A stretch of DNA of 64,000 nt, taken from Tyto alba (Eukaryota > Chordata > Aves > Strigiformes > Tytonidae). Below, in pieces: positions 36,481-49,313 of this stretch (position 1 is its first letter; every line of letters begins with the position of its first letter). The position numbers and the translations under genes were made by a program. The DNA lies in the NCBI RefSeq assembly GCF_018691265.1, contig NW_024881329.1, positions 930,001-994,000 on the forward strand, in the 5' to 3' direction. The notes under the pieces were generated by a model. That model worked only from the letters and a program-made list of their open reading frames with translations, was not told where the DNA came from and ran no database searches.

Positions 36481-39188
36481 GGATTCCTGCACCCTTAGCT
36501 TTTCTATATTCCTCACTTTGAGGATGTTATTTTGATCCTTGTTTAGAAGATTCTTCTCCGGAGAAAGTTTTGAAGTGATGGAAGCATGTAAACAAAATTT
36601 GTTTTGTTTGCTGATGATAACTCAATTTGATCCCAGACAATTTTGTGATGAAAATATTCTCCCTGCTAATCCAATGTTACAATAATTACAAGCAGCAGAT
36701 CAATAGCGGGAAGTATAGAATTGGAAGTGTTACTTCAGATGTTAAGCCACAAATTGATCTCCCTGTCAAACCTTAAGTAAGTGCTCTATCAACACATATT
36801 TCAAAGATTGGAGTAATTTCTGAAATGTAGTAGTGGTGGACTGAAGAAAGGAGAACAATAATTTGTTTTATGCGAGCACGTTAACTCCTTACAACCCGAA
36901 TCTACACAATCCTGCTATTATCTCATTATGTTTTGCACTCACACGTTACGTCAGTGATTTCTGCCTGTTGATCCACTTGGCTCCGATAACATATGGGATT
37001 ATCTCTGGATAATAATGATCCTTGCTTGAATTAGAAAGAACGACCACACAATCCAACGCTAGTCGTGTGCGACTGTCAAAGTATTCCAACATTTATATGG
37101 CAGATAGTCTGATCTAAGTCAGTTATTGACCAAAATAATTATTTCTTAGGAAAATAAAGGCAACCCCAGAAGGCCTTCATATCATGTAAGATTCTTGAAT
37201 TTCCTTGGATAATTGATGCTTGTTGCAACTCAGTCGACTGACTAAATCATACTGACCTGCTCTGAAGAAAGTAGTGGAACAAAAATCTGAGAAACTCTAG
37301 AATTCTTTGCAAAAAGAAACAGATAATAGAAATGTATGGGTTATAGTTATTCTTTCAAAAACTAAGACACATAGTGTTTTTGAGATCACTTTTGCCTCCT
37401 AATGGGCAGAATTATGAAAGTTTTACTGCTGTAGGCATGGTGAGGTTTAAGAAGCTGCAAATGTAACTGCTCAATTCACTTTATGGTATTTCTTTTATAA
37501 GCCGTTAAGAAAGATTGAAAGGAGTAATGTGTCTCTGAAGAATTTGTTCTTGAATATGTTTTTTAAGCATTGGACATTGCAGCGGCTCAGATCTAACACA
37601 TTTGAGAAGTCAGCTTCTCCTCTAGGAATGCTTGCCGGGTATGTGCAGTGATCTGGGAAAAATAGTTTTTGCTTTCTTTGGGTTGCCTCTTCCCTGATGA
37701 GCGCATGGAAGGAGCACTTAGGGGGGTGAGGTTTTGGTTTCTCCCTTCCTAGTGGTAGGAAATCCTGCAGGGAGAGATTTGGTGGATCATTAATTTGTTG
37801 TTGTTGTTTTTTCTTCAGATAAGGGCTGCTATCTTTTTTTTTTTTGACAGTACTGAGCCTTTTGAATTTCTTCTGCTACTGCAGAGATGAAGACTTTTGA
37901 CTGGACGTGAGCAGTCAGAGCAGTAAGTCTCTTTGGTGTAAACCTCTCTCACCTTCTAACTAGTCAGTCCTCTTGAGTAGAGATGACGAGCTGAGCAGTC
38001 AGAACTACCTCTGGTTTTCCTAACATACATTACTCCTCTGTTTACCTGTTTATTAGTATGAGGAGGAAGGAAGGTTGTAATTCTCAGGTCTTGGCCACCA
38101 CTGAAGTCTTGTCAGCCAGTTATGATTAGCTTGATTATTTAATTACTTTTCCAGCACTAAGAATAAGTATTGCTTCACAGTGGAGAACAGAGGAAAACTG
38201 CAGGTGTCCCTTCAGCGGAGTGAGAAGGCTTTTCTCTAGTCTAGTCTTTTGTTGTTACAGCAATGTTTCCAGCTGTGATACTTCCTTGCTGCCAAGTAGT
38301 AGTAAATAGCTGTATAAATCATACTAATGCTTGTACCACTTGGGTACAGATGATTGCCTTTTGACTCTAACGGGTGCACATATGCTTATTCTCATATTTC
38401 GCAGCTAATTGTTAATATTAGGAATTGCTTTGGGAATTGAAGGATGAACACTTTTGAAGTGCTTCATCTTCAAACTTCAGATTTCATTCCTCACTTGAAG
38501 CATACACAGCTTTGTTTGAATTGTATTTTAATTTTGCTTTTTCCAAGACTCTATCCAGAACTAGAAGTCAGTAGCCATGGCCTGCCTGACCCAGAGGGCA
38601 ATCAGTAACAGTGCAGGAACGTTTAATTTAAGACAGCAGATACAATTGCTGCTGTCTGTGCTACCTACAGGCAGAGCTCAGAAGGCTGGAGTTAGTGGTG
38701 CCATGTCTCGGTGCTGGCACTTGCAGCCTGGAGCCCAGCAGGGTTTTGCTGAGTGCTGTTCACATTTCTCAAGAGGGGATGCATAGGTAGGTGGCCCATG
38801 TGGACGGGAAGTTCATTGCCACTGGAGAAGGGTAAGTGCAGTAGTGAGAAGACCAGAAAGGACTAGTGTCCTGAGTTGTTTGTTCCTGACTACCTTCTTT
38901 GGACAGAGCCATAGATATGCCTGGCTTTTTGTGTAACTGCAGATGATAGTTTGCTGTAAAAGCTGACACTCAAAGCTGAATGGGGTGTGGACTAGGATAG
39001 CTCTTGAGAGTGAAAAAAAGGAGGAATATATGTTTTGTGATGCATTGCTTTGGGTTCTTTCTGATTAAAGAAACCTTTATCTCCATAGGCACTTGCTGAC
39101 TTGCAATGGGAGTCAAAATAGATTTTGCTGAAAGGAAAATAATAAATATGGAGAAAAATGAGACCGCTTGTTATTCTTTTGTTCAAAG

Positions 39189-39353
39189 CATATTGAGATG
39201 GACCTGAAGTGGAATCCTGGCAGAGTTTCTCATCCAGCCTCAGCTGCAGTCGGGGTGACTGATTTGAGTTGGCGAGGCAACCTAAATCCCAGTCTGCTGA
39301 TTAAAGATGACGGAGAGCTACTTATGGATGAATACCTTTCCCCCAGGAAGCTG
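39189..39353 (+). CDS. LRRC56: LRRC56 first coding exon (start codon at 39,198)
   Basis: The acceptor AG at 39,187-39,188 follows a T-rich tract, and the exon then has 9 nt of 5' UTR before the ATG. The ATG has a purine at -3 and G at +4, a good vertebrate start context. The 52 codons begin MDLKW, contain TDLSWRGNLNP and end MDEYLSPRKL. This parallels the human LRRC56 N-terminus, which starts MDLGW, has ELSWQG and then VEEYLSP. The exon closes in phase 0 at a consensus donor (CTG|gtgagtg). Codons upstream of the ATG inside the exon (CAT ATT GAG) contain no stop, but M-D-L as the conserved family start favours this ATG. This N-terminal segment precedes the leucine-rich repeats and has no signal peptide or membrane segment. 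Confidence 0.9.
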
Positions 39354-41921
39354 GTGAGTGGATATCCAACTTTTTAATGAAGTAGAAGCAGCAAACTGGC
39401 ATATACAGAGCTGTTTTAACTTAACTTTCCAGCTGCTCTTGTGATGGCTGCAGATTGTTGCATATCTGACAGTTAGACTTCTGCATAAAGTGGATTTTGT
39501 CTTACGGAAATGTATCAAATGTTTGTCCTCCTTTCACCTTGTTTCATGCAAAAAATATTCCCAGCATGAATGCTGCTGTCTTTATTGCTAGGTTTCTTGA
39601 AGCAGCATGAAGAAAAGTGTGGGTAGCATAATTATAACTTAAACAGATCTCGTTAATGCCATCTGAAATACCTTGAATCTTAGTATTAGAAAAAGCTTTT
39701 TACATTAACCTTGTTCTAGAGATTGGAAATGTAGCTCTAAAATGACAACCTGCTAAGAAGCCAATTAAAATATTCTGCAATTGCTAGAAGTACTTTCTAG
39801 ATATATCAAAGCGTGTGAGATTTCAAAGCGCTTTTGCAAGCCATGTTCCTTTTTGACTGGGGGAAATGATTTTGGCACGCAGCCTGTTGAAAGAGAGTAG
39901 CATGCTGAAATCTTCGTGAAGGAATTCACTTCATGAAATGTTGGTGAAGGAATTCTTGGTTGCATATTATGCTGTATTTGCTCAGGACTAATTAAGGGTG
40001 AAATCCTCTGGGAGGTGTCAGAGCTGAGAAAATAACCTCACTGCTCCCCGCTAAAGGAAGGGAGAGCTGAGAGCTGACGTTGAGGGGCAAAGCCGCAGCT
40101 TTCTGTGTTGCAGAGCTGGGTAGAAGTTAGTGAGAGAGAGCTGGGGCCAAGGCTGTGGTTGGGATGCTCCCAGCGGGCCGGGTGGCGATGGCAGTGTCCA
40201 TAATCCTCTCTGCATCCGCGGCACCCGTGCAGGCAGTCCCTTCGGGGGGGGGCACACGCCCGCTGCAGGCTTACACTGCTCCCCAGCTAGGCACCGGTCA
40301 CAATTCTGAGCGTGTGCCGCAGATTAGACAGCAAATTGTTCTCAGAGCTACTCCTCCCTTAAGAGCTAAGACTCTTAGTGTTTATAAAATGTTCAGAGAT
40401 GCAAAGATCGCTTTCGGCAGAGCGTGTATTTTAAGCTTTCTTGGGAAAAATCGATATATGGTCTTACGATCTATGCCATTCACTTTCCTTTGGCTCATGT
40501 GAGCCACTGACAACTTCTTGGTCTTTTTTTTTTTAAATCTGGCATAGAGTTTGACCAGCCTAGTGTGTTTGTGGCCTACAATACCCTGTATAAAGCCAGT
40601 AAGAAGCTCTCAGATTACCCTGTTTTCTTAGAGCATGAACCAAAGCCCATTAGAGTAACCAAAACAGCTGCCCTCTGACTTCAATAAACTGTGAATTAAA
40701 CCCCTGGGAAGTTCTTTTGTTGGCATGAAATTCTTCTCTTTCTGAAGCTCTGCTGCTTTTGCTTCACATTAAATTGTAAGCAGAAAAGTGTATGTAAGAC
40801 AATGTTACCTACATCCCATGAAGTTTCAGTTCATTATTTTGTAATACATTTTTAAAATCAGATCAAAAGTTAAATTCCTCCACAATTCTAGGCTATTTTT
40901 AAAAATGGGGGAAACCCACTTCATTATTCATATGTACCCTCTTGAACTTAATCGAGTCTTGCCTCTTTGAGACTGTGCGTATTAACAGCTGTAAGGAATT
41001 CCATTTCAAAGACCGTTTTAAATAGATGCATACTGTCTTGCTCATTTTTCTGGACACAGTTATTTCCTGACCCTGGAACCTGACATTTTTGCTGGCATAG
41101 CTGGGACACTTCCTGCTCAGAGGAAAAATTGTATGACATTGTCAAGGAAACGTTTACAATGTTTATAGCCTGTTTTAATAACATATCAAATCTATCTATT
41201 CTTTGACCTTTATGTTGATCAAATGGAAACCACTGCTTCCATAAATTTACTTCCTCTGGATTTTCAAATGTAGAAATAGAGACGCTGTCAGAACATTTAA
41301 TCTGAAACAAGTTTTAACATGCATGTTTTTTTAAGGAACCACATGTCATTGATAACCACATGGTTTGAAAGATTATTTTGCTTAAATCAATACACTTGCA
41401 ATATCTACCTGGTTGTCTTTTAGTTGTGAATATTTTAGGAGTTATTGACTGTATTCACTAAAGTGCTCTGAGAAGGAAACTAATAGATTTTTAAAATACA
41501 TGCTCATTAAAGTAAAATTATTTTATATTCAAATAAGAACATAGGCTCCAGTCCTGCAGTGTTGCGTAGGCAAATTTTTAGACACCTGATGGAAGTTCCC
41601 GAGGAAGGTTTTTATTCTGAGATATATACGCAGCTTTATTCCTTGCCTTTGCAGTATTCTGTCTTGTATCAGTTCAGTTTGAGCGTGAGGAGGCTGGAAG
41701 GTCAAGTTGTGCAGAATCTGTGAAGATTGGGCACCTTGAATTGCAGCCTGTGGCCTCGTCTCTACCTGTGCATTTTACTCATTTTTCCTTTTTCCAGGGA
41801 AATGGCAATCTAGTTAGTAGTGAAAACATCAGCAGTCTCCATTAGCAGTCCTCATTATTAAGGACTCGCTAAGAGTTGATGGATTGTTTTCCTCCAAAGA
41901 GAGGAAAGTTGACTTAAACTG

Positions 41922-41980
41922 ATTCTTCTTTTCTTTTTCCTTTTTTTTTTTTTTTTTTTCCTTTCTTTTTTTGCCTTCTT
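41922..41980. repeat. Polypyrimidine tract
   Basis: T/C-rich tract with 19 consecutive T (41,941-41,959). It is not followed by a recognisable exon. Confidence 0.85.
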
Positions 41981-43218
41981 GCACCCCATAGCACCTAAGA
42001 TAACTTCTACAAAGCCATTGGTTGCTTGCCTGTTCTCTTCCCCTCCGTAGCAGGTCCTCACCTCACTTAAATGTTATGCTCGCTCACTACAGGGTTTGTG
42101 GTCTTCTTTGGCCTCATTTCTGCATAATGTTCACTTTAAAATCCCATGTGATTCCATATCCTCGTTAGGTTAATAATGTCTTCTGTAGTTTCTGCTTGCT
42201 GCGATGTCACGTAACACCCTTTTATATTTGAATACTCTTCACCCAAGCTACAGGTCGAAAGCTTTTAATGCAAGGGTCTGTATCATTAGATGTTCTTTTT
42301 ATTCTTTCTGCTAGTATCAATGTCAGTTTTCTGTTGTACTGTTTAATCTTCATCTATATGAATAAGTGTTCTTGCTTCTCCATTTGCTCCTGTCCTATTT
42401 CCGGCTCCCTGCTCTGCCTGTACTTCTGTTGTGCTTATGTGTTCTTTTCAGATGTTGTAGAATACCAGGGTGAGCAAATTCCCCATTCTCCCTTCGTTCC
42501 GAAAACTGGCTATTAATGGGCAATACATTGCAATTAATTTTTAACATTATTAGGGCTGTGGCACAGATTTCCCATTAAGTGTGGAGGAACTGAAATTAAG
42601 GGTTCCACCCATCTAGAATCAGATTTTTATTTTGTTCTCTTAACCCTCATTGCCTCCCTGCTGTTTGCAAAAGATCTTTTCCTGACTTCCACAAAAAGCA
42701 TTCCACTTCTCAGAATAAACTCGTTTTACAAGGTCAAATGATCTTCCAGATATTGTCACATTATCAAAACTAATAATACTTGTGTGTGATCTTTAGAAAA
42801 GAAAGTAAGTATTCTTCTTATTTTGCTATTTATTGATCTTGCTCCAGTGAATCTTGTTTTCTAAACTTAGGAACACATGTTCGGAAGTGGTGTTTAGTTT
42901 TGTTGCTCGGGAGGTTAGGGTGTATTTCATATGGTATGCACTCATCCTCATGGGAAGAAGAAAATCCTGGAGGGTCCTGGAACAACAGATTGGATTCTTG
43001 CTGAAATGACTCAATCATTTCCTTTTTTCCTTCTCAGAAAGATTTTCCTCTTGCTTGTAAACTAAATGGATTTGAGAAAAAAACTGAAGATCACAGAAGC
43101 AAGTGCAAAATCTTGATAAATTAAGTGGAGTGAAGGAGGTGGAAGTAACTGGCCGAATTTGGATCTGCTGAATTCTTCATTAGAATTGTATAATAATTTA
43201 AAATATAACAATTTTTAA

Positions 43219-43312
43219 AAAGGTTTGAAAGGGACCTCTGGAGGTCTTCCAGTTTGATCTGCTCAAAGCACGGCTAGTTTCAAAGTTAGATCAGATTGTC
43301 CAAGGTAGCAGA
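43219..43312 (-). mobile_element. CR1 LINE 3' fragment
   Basis: The + strand reads AAGGGACCTCTGGAGGTCTT, then CTGCTCAAAGCACGG and TTCAAAGTTAGATCAG, a clear reverse-complement match to avian CR1 3' ends. It is severely 5'-truncated, as is usual for CR1. Confidence 0.8.
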
Positions 43313-44453
43313 TAGTAGTAAACATAATGATGTGAACAGGAAAAAAATTACGGAGCCTCTTTTAGTTTCAGAGCTTTCCCTTCCTATGTTCTTATTCTAA
43401 CACTAACGCCTTTACTACAGTGCAGGCTTGTAGTTGTTATGTTAGTGTTCATCCTGCTACTGAGGGTTCTGATGGTTTACATTCAGAGTGTCACATCAGG
43501 AATCTTTGTATTTATATTCATACACGCACATATGCATGCCTGTATATGAAAAAATCAGATTTTCATTTGCATACAGTCACAGCTGCTTAGCTAACATAAA
43601 ATGCCAGATTACAGTCTTGAGTTTTGCATGTTCAGTGACACAACACTGAGCAATGATTGTAGCTACTTATTACGCACCTAATTGCTAGATAGGAAAAAGA
43701 ATTAATAGTGGGGTATGACTTTTTTATATCCATGTGAGGGAAAGTAAATCCTTAAAACAAATTTAAAGCAAGAATCCTGACCTCCATGCTAATTCAGCGC
43801 ATAGTTAAAACTGAGATTGTTTCCTCCAACAGAAATGAGACAGGCTATTTCTGGGAGATCAGCAAACCTCCCATGTAGTTTCTGGTGCCCCTCGTGCCCT
43901 TTGAAGTTTGCGATAGTTAGGAGATCTCCCAGCGCCTTGCTGCATCAGACCCTTAATGCTGATTTAAAAAAAGGTGGTGTCGGTACTGTGACTCCCAGCA
44001 CGAGTCTGGGGAGCTGAACTGGAGATGGCAGGACTAGGCAGGGGCCTAGCCGTGTAGATCTGTTGGTGTGACCTGGAGACTTCAGCACAAGATTAAAGAT
44101 GTCTTTACTAATGCATCCACCACCACTTACTTTTCATAATTATTGCCCTCATCTACACATATACAAGGCAAAAAGATCTCTCTTTGTCACAGATTGAACA
44201 CCTAGCTAATCTCTTCTTCTGAGTTGAGAGAAGAATGTATTTGTATGCATATGCAGAAAGTAGCGAAATACAGCTAAATATTTTAATTATGGGCATCTGC
44301 AGCATTTAGCCATTTTGAAAGGCAGCTTGCATATGGGCCCACAGGGAAGTTCCCTCTCATTTAAAATCCCTTGATTTAGGATCACTTGAAACCTTGTTAA
44401 CATGTTAGTAATTTTCTTAGAAGAAATATTTTGTCATACTTGTAGCAACAATA

Positions 44454-44468
44454 TTTTTTTTTTTTTTT
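44454..44468. repeat. Poly-T tract
   Basis: Fifteen T followed by gcgcag; no exon similarity follows. Confidence 0.85.
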
Positions 44469-45773
44469 GCGCAGGGAGAGATTACACTTGAGTTGGGAAT
44501 TTGAAATAAAATCCCTGCAAAAAGCAATGAACACATGAACGGACTTGAATCTAGTATTTGCATACAGGTGTAGTATTAAAAGAAAGTAGGCTCACCACTC
44601 AGGAATTCCTGTCTTAGCCAAATTAACCAGCATCAGCAAAATAAACACACAGCTGGAAATGCTTCTCTGACAGCTGCACGCAACATGCTCTTTAGCAACA
44701 TACCTACTTTTCTTAGAGTAGATGAAAAATCTAGGGAAGAGAGAAGAAATCAGTTGTATACATCAGCTTTAATTGAACTGATATTATTTGGCAATTAAAG
44801 AATTTACAGAGAGTTGCAAGTGGGACTTGAACTGGATTTCCCAGCATCCCCAAGTGACTGTTCTGCCAGTTGGGAAGCTCTGCAAGCACAGAAGTGTTTT
44901 TCACTTGCAATTTTTTACAGAATACTTATTGGCTCTTCTCGTCAGTCAGGGGAAAAGCCTTCCAAACTAGTGCACTCTCTCCAGTTAGATATTGGCCAGA
45001 CATTTGGCATGATGGGAATGGTTTGTGAGCCATCATGGAGTCGCTTCTTAAAATACTGTCTAAATTATTTACCAGTAGCTTCTTCATGATCTCATGGAAA
45101 ATAGTTTTACTTCTATTTTAAAGGTGGTACAAAAATGTAAAGTGAACTTCATCTGTCTTTGTTTTACTTATCATGTATTCATCTTCAAAGAATTGTGCAG
45201 TGCTTCACCATGGAAATTTATCCTTTCAAACAAACAAACTTAGGGTGGAGTATAATGCTGGCTGCCCAGAATCAAGCTGTCAGGCCACCTTCTTGAACAT
45301 CATGTACCAGAAAGATTTTGATGTTTGATTCTTAAGAAAACATCCTCCTCCTCTGTCTAACCAATACCTACCTTGCTGGGCAGTAGGTGGGGGGCAAGCA
45401 GAATTCTCTCTGAACACCAACAATCAGCCTGGAATTATAGTTAGTTTTTTCAATGTATCTTGATATAAAATAACTCTGAGTATATCCAACTCTTTGTCTA
45501 GAACAGGTCCTTGTTCCCTTTTTGTCTGCTCTACGTTGAGGCTGAGCAGCTGTAAACAGCCAAAGAAACACCTAGATGGCAGAGCACCTTCGTGTCTGTA
45601 AGTGTTCCTGGGGCACGAGCAGAGAGACCTTCTGTCCCTGGCTGTTAAAACAGCCCTTTGAGCTGCGGGTGGGCAGACATTACCCGAAGCCAGGCAGGGT
45701 CCTAGGCCGCATGACCCTAGAAGCAAAGAGCTGAAGAGCACCTTAGCATCACTTCTGCCCACATAGTGCCAGA

Positions 45774-45871
45774 CATCTCTCTGTCCAAGCTGATGGGCCC
45801 TTCAGTGTGTTTGGTCATTTTACATCTCTCTATCCAAGCTTACGGTGCCTTCAGTGTGTTGGTCGTTGTTT
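45774..45871 (+). repeat. Imperfect tandem duplication, period 49 bp
   Basis: CATCTCTCTGTCCAAGCT at 45,774 recurs as CATCTCTCTATCCAAGCT at 45,823. Both units continue with a C/GCCTTCAGTGTGTTTGGTC-like stretch. Confidence 0.85.
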
Positions 45872-48800
45872 TTTTTTTTCTTTTGCTACCCAATAGCGGC
45901 AAAATTCTTCCTAAATATCCCTCCTTTCAAATTTTGATGAAGATTCCTGTGCTTTGACATTATACAGCAACATAAAAGGCAGTTCTTAATAAGTATGTGT
46001 CATCTTTGTTTAAATGTTTTCATGTCCTTCCCTAAATCTCCCCCATTCCTGGTGCCAGAATTTTAGCTGTGACACACGAGACGTATCACACTTCCAGGCT
46101 GCACCAGTATGCCAAGAAAGGTGTCTGGGGAGTAGGGGTGTCCTATCTTCCACAGGAACCATTCACCATGTAACCTCTTGAACTGCCTCCCTGGCCTTTT
46201 GCTTGCTAACTAGCTTGCATTTAACACCTGGAGTCTTGGTGCTTCTACTGCCTTTAAATGAGCTCATCTCCCCAGCCTGAGCGCATTTCTCATTTCCTTT
46301 ATGTAGTATGATAGCTTTTGCATCCCACAGCCTATCAGATCCAAACTCTCCAAGAGGGACCTCGGTATCAGCAGATGGAAGGACAGTGATTTTCACAGAG
46401 ACACTTGGAAAAGCAGAACAGGGAAGTGGGGACTGAGAACACATGGAGTCTGTCTCATCTGGTTAGCACATGCTTCATGGCAGCTATCTATAGTTCAAAG
46501 AGCTGGTGTTGGCAGCCACTAACCCTTTCCAGCACTGAAGCCACAGCTCTGCTTGTTGCAGTGCAAAATATGGATGTGCTAAGCAGCTCACCTCTCAGAA
46601 AGAGGCAAAAAGTACAAATGGTGGATCTGGAAGAGGAAAAGGAGGGCAAAGAAACAAGTACACTGTTAAACCCTGGTATGAGGAAAAGGAATAGGGAACC
46701 ATAGAAGAGGACACTTTATGCAGCTTTTATGCTTGGATTTTGAAAGAGGAGAACAAGGAGCAGAACTGTGAAAGGAGGCTGTCCAGAATGCAGCAGGGAG
46801 AAGGACAGCATGCAGGGAACTTGCAGAGAGCAAAGGAGAAAGGCAAAGGCTCCTTGTGATGCCAGGACCTTCTGCTACTCTGCTGGCAAAGTGTATTACC
46901 CTAAGCTTATCACTTGTTCTGAGACTTCTTCCTATTCTGTCTCCTAATGATGTCGGCTCTTAAGACTATTTTGATGGGGAGGGGGGTGGTATTTTTCAGA
47001 AGAAGCTCCCTTGAATGACAGTAAGCTTGTGTCCAAGTCCAGCAATCCAAGTGCACGGTTGTGTGCCAGGACATCAGCTAGTTCTTGTTTCTCACGTACT
47101 CTCATGCTATTTGACAGAGGGTGTCATCTGCTGAAAAGGGTTACTGCAAAATGTGTCTTGCAGTGAAGGATCTTGTGTTTACTTGGGGGAAGAAAGCAGT
47201 CTGTAGTTGGTAAGCTTGCTTTCTTTGCAGGAGCAAACCCATTTTTGTGGTGGCTGCATCTGGGGATAGAAAGTCAATTTCTGGGTGCCACTGGGGACTC
47301 CCAAGTTTTCACCTTAGACCTTTGTTTCTCATACTCTAGTAGGGAGGCAAGAAAGTCTAGAAGCTTTCTTAGACTCAGCCAGCTTAAAATCACAGTTAAA
47401 AAAATAAGATTAAAAATAATTTTAAACACAAGGTTTTAAAGATAATTCAAAAGCAGTTGAATATTTTGGATAATTCTGTTTCTTAGGAGTCCAGGTCAAG
47501 ACCTTAAAAAGGGATCCAGTTTTTCAAGGAGAGATGCTCAGCCTTTTCAGGAACCCATGCCCTTTTAAACTGTCATCTCGATCACACTCAGACTGTGTTT
47601 GGTCCTTTGTTTGTAAGAGGATGTGGAACCATCAGAGGGAATGAAGTTGCAGTTGCCTGTGCACAATACAAATTTTTCATCATGGGCAGGAATGTTGCAA
47701 CTGCCATTTTCCCTGCAAAAGGAACTGGATGTTCTTGTGGTTATTTTTACTTCCCAAAACTCATAAACAGAGGTGGTCCTACACCTTCCCCTCTAATGAA
47801 TAATTTCCCCCTTATTAAACAAACTAAAGAATGTTGTAACTTGTTAATAGTAAGAAAACTTGTCTCCTGTACATGGAGGCTGTTGAATGGCTTCCTGCCT
47901 TCATCTTAAACAGAGGAGCAAAAGGCAGGTGACAGGACTTCTTTCAACCCATGATGTTGACTGCATCATTGAGGAGACACTGATGACAGTCAGCCATTTC
48001 TTTGAAGTGGACTTGTTTAGCCCCACATCCTAACTCTTTTGACACAGAAAGGTGAAAATTTAGCAGTTGTATCACTGTGTATAGCATCAACTCTTTCAGG
48101 CAGTTATTGTGACACAAAAGCCTTGTTTTCATCTCTCAGGGAGTGTTTCAGACCCCTCCACGAGCCACTAACCCATCAGGAAGAAAGGATACACAGTTCC
48201 ATCCTGGTCCATTTTGTTGAATTCATGCATGGAAGGATGCACTAAGCACCCAAAGCTGATGCAAAGGAGGTGGAGGCTGCAAACATGTGGCCTGGATGAG
48301 GGAAGCTGTGGAGAGAGGAGCTGGGTGATGGCAGGAAGGAGCAGAGGGTGAGAGCAGTGGTAACATGAGGTTGCTTCAGCTGCTTGTGGAATTGCAGCCT
48401 GACGTCTTGGGACTTCACGGCCTTGCTGTAGTTTTCACCAGCTCTCCTGGAGCTTCCCTCTCCTCTGTGTATCGCTTCTGCTTGTTTCTGTCATCCTTCA
48501 TATCTCTGCCAAAGCAACATCTACATGTATGTATTAGCACAGACTTTAGGATATTAGGAAAGATCCTGTGATAAGATAGGGAAGATCCTGCATTCACACA
48601 CCCACCCTTGCTTAATGCAGTGGTTGATCCTATTACTAAGATATTTGCAAAAGTAATTAAAGGTTTTGTAGGCTTTTATTTGAAGCGCCTAGATCTTTTC
48701 AAAGATCTGTATTTCTTGTAATTAGTGTTATCTTCTTTCAGAAAAGTGAGCTGCTTGAGCTAAAATCATGCTTCCTTTTCATAGTTTTGGGTTAAAAGGC

Positions 48801-49225
48801 TAAACAGTGTGTTTGGTTGAGTTTTACTACCTAGTGCCTTTTTGATTATGGGTGACACTTAAGGGTAACGCTTCCTGTCTGCTGAGGATTAATACAAGAC
48901 TTATGCAAATCTTAAAGCTTGGATATACTGTTTAAATGAAGTTAATTAGCATGTAGGTCTGTTGTTGATTCGCAGCTTGAATGTAACCCTCAGGCTTGAC
49001 TCTTTAAGCAGTGTAGAAATTATGTGAGACTAGAATAATTCAGAGCTACAAGGAAGAAAAATCTGTAAATACTGAATTTATCTAAATGTGATTGCTCATC
49101 TAGCCATTTTGACCTGGAGTATATGTTGACAAAGCGCTGGTTGAAATCTTTTCTACACCTTTTTGCTCCTGTGTCATCTGATTTATTACATGAGAGTACA
49201 CATATATCTCTGCTTATCTTTACAG

Positions 49226-49313
49226 AAATTTTTGACAGGGGTAGATGATCTGCACCAAGTGAAGGCCCTAGAGATGCGAGTAGATACACGAGAGAACAGC
49301 TTGGGGAACTTTG
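49226..49313 (+). CDS. LRRC56: LRRC56 second coding exon
   Basis: The acceptor tttacag ends at 49,225 and the donor is TTTG|gtaag at 49,313/49,314. The 88-nt exon encodes 29 codons plus one base. Its product contains TGVDDLHQVKALEMRVDTRE and NSLGNFG. The pattern VDDL-x(3)-V-x-x-LEM-x-VDTRE-x-SLGNFG is the most conserved stretch of the LRRC56 N-terminus and is what makes the identification secure. Phase 0 from the previous exon is preserved, and the final glycine codon is completed by the next exon (G|GT). This segment is the cap just before the leucine-rich repeats. The open frame continues past the donor into the intron, but family similarity stops at the junction. Confidence 0.93.

Larger units (their letters stand above)
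26197..39188 (+). other. LRRC56: LRRC56 intron(s) upstream of the start codon
   Basis: About 13 kb between the presumed exon 1 and the first coding exon. It holds the candidate UTR exon at 27.1 kb, two CR1 fragments, the LTR at 30.3-31.3 kb and the CpG-dense segment at 36.0-36.5 kb. No other exon is supported. Confidence 0.65.
39354..49225 (+). other. LRRC56: LRRC56 intron between coding exons 1 and 2
   Basis: 9.9 kb, gtgagtg...tttacag. It contains the CR1 fragment at 43.2 kb, T-rich tracts, the 49-bp tandem duplication at 45.8 kb and no further exon. Confidence 0.85.
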
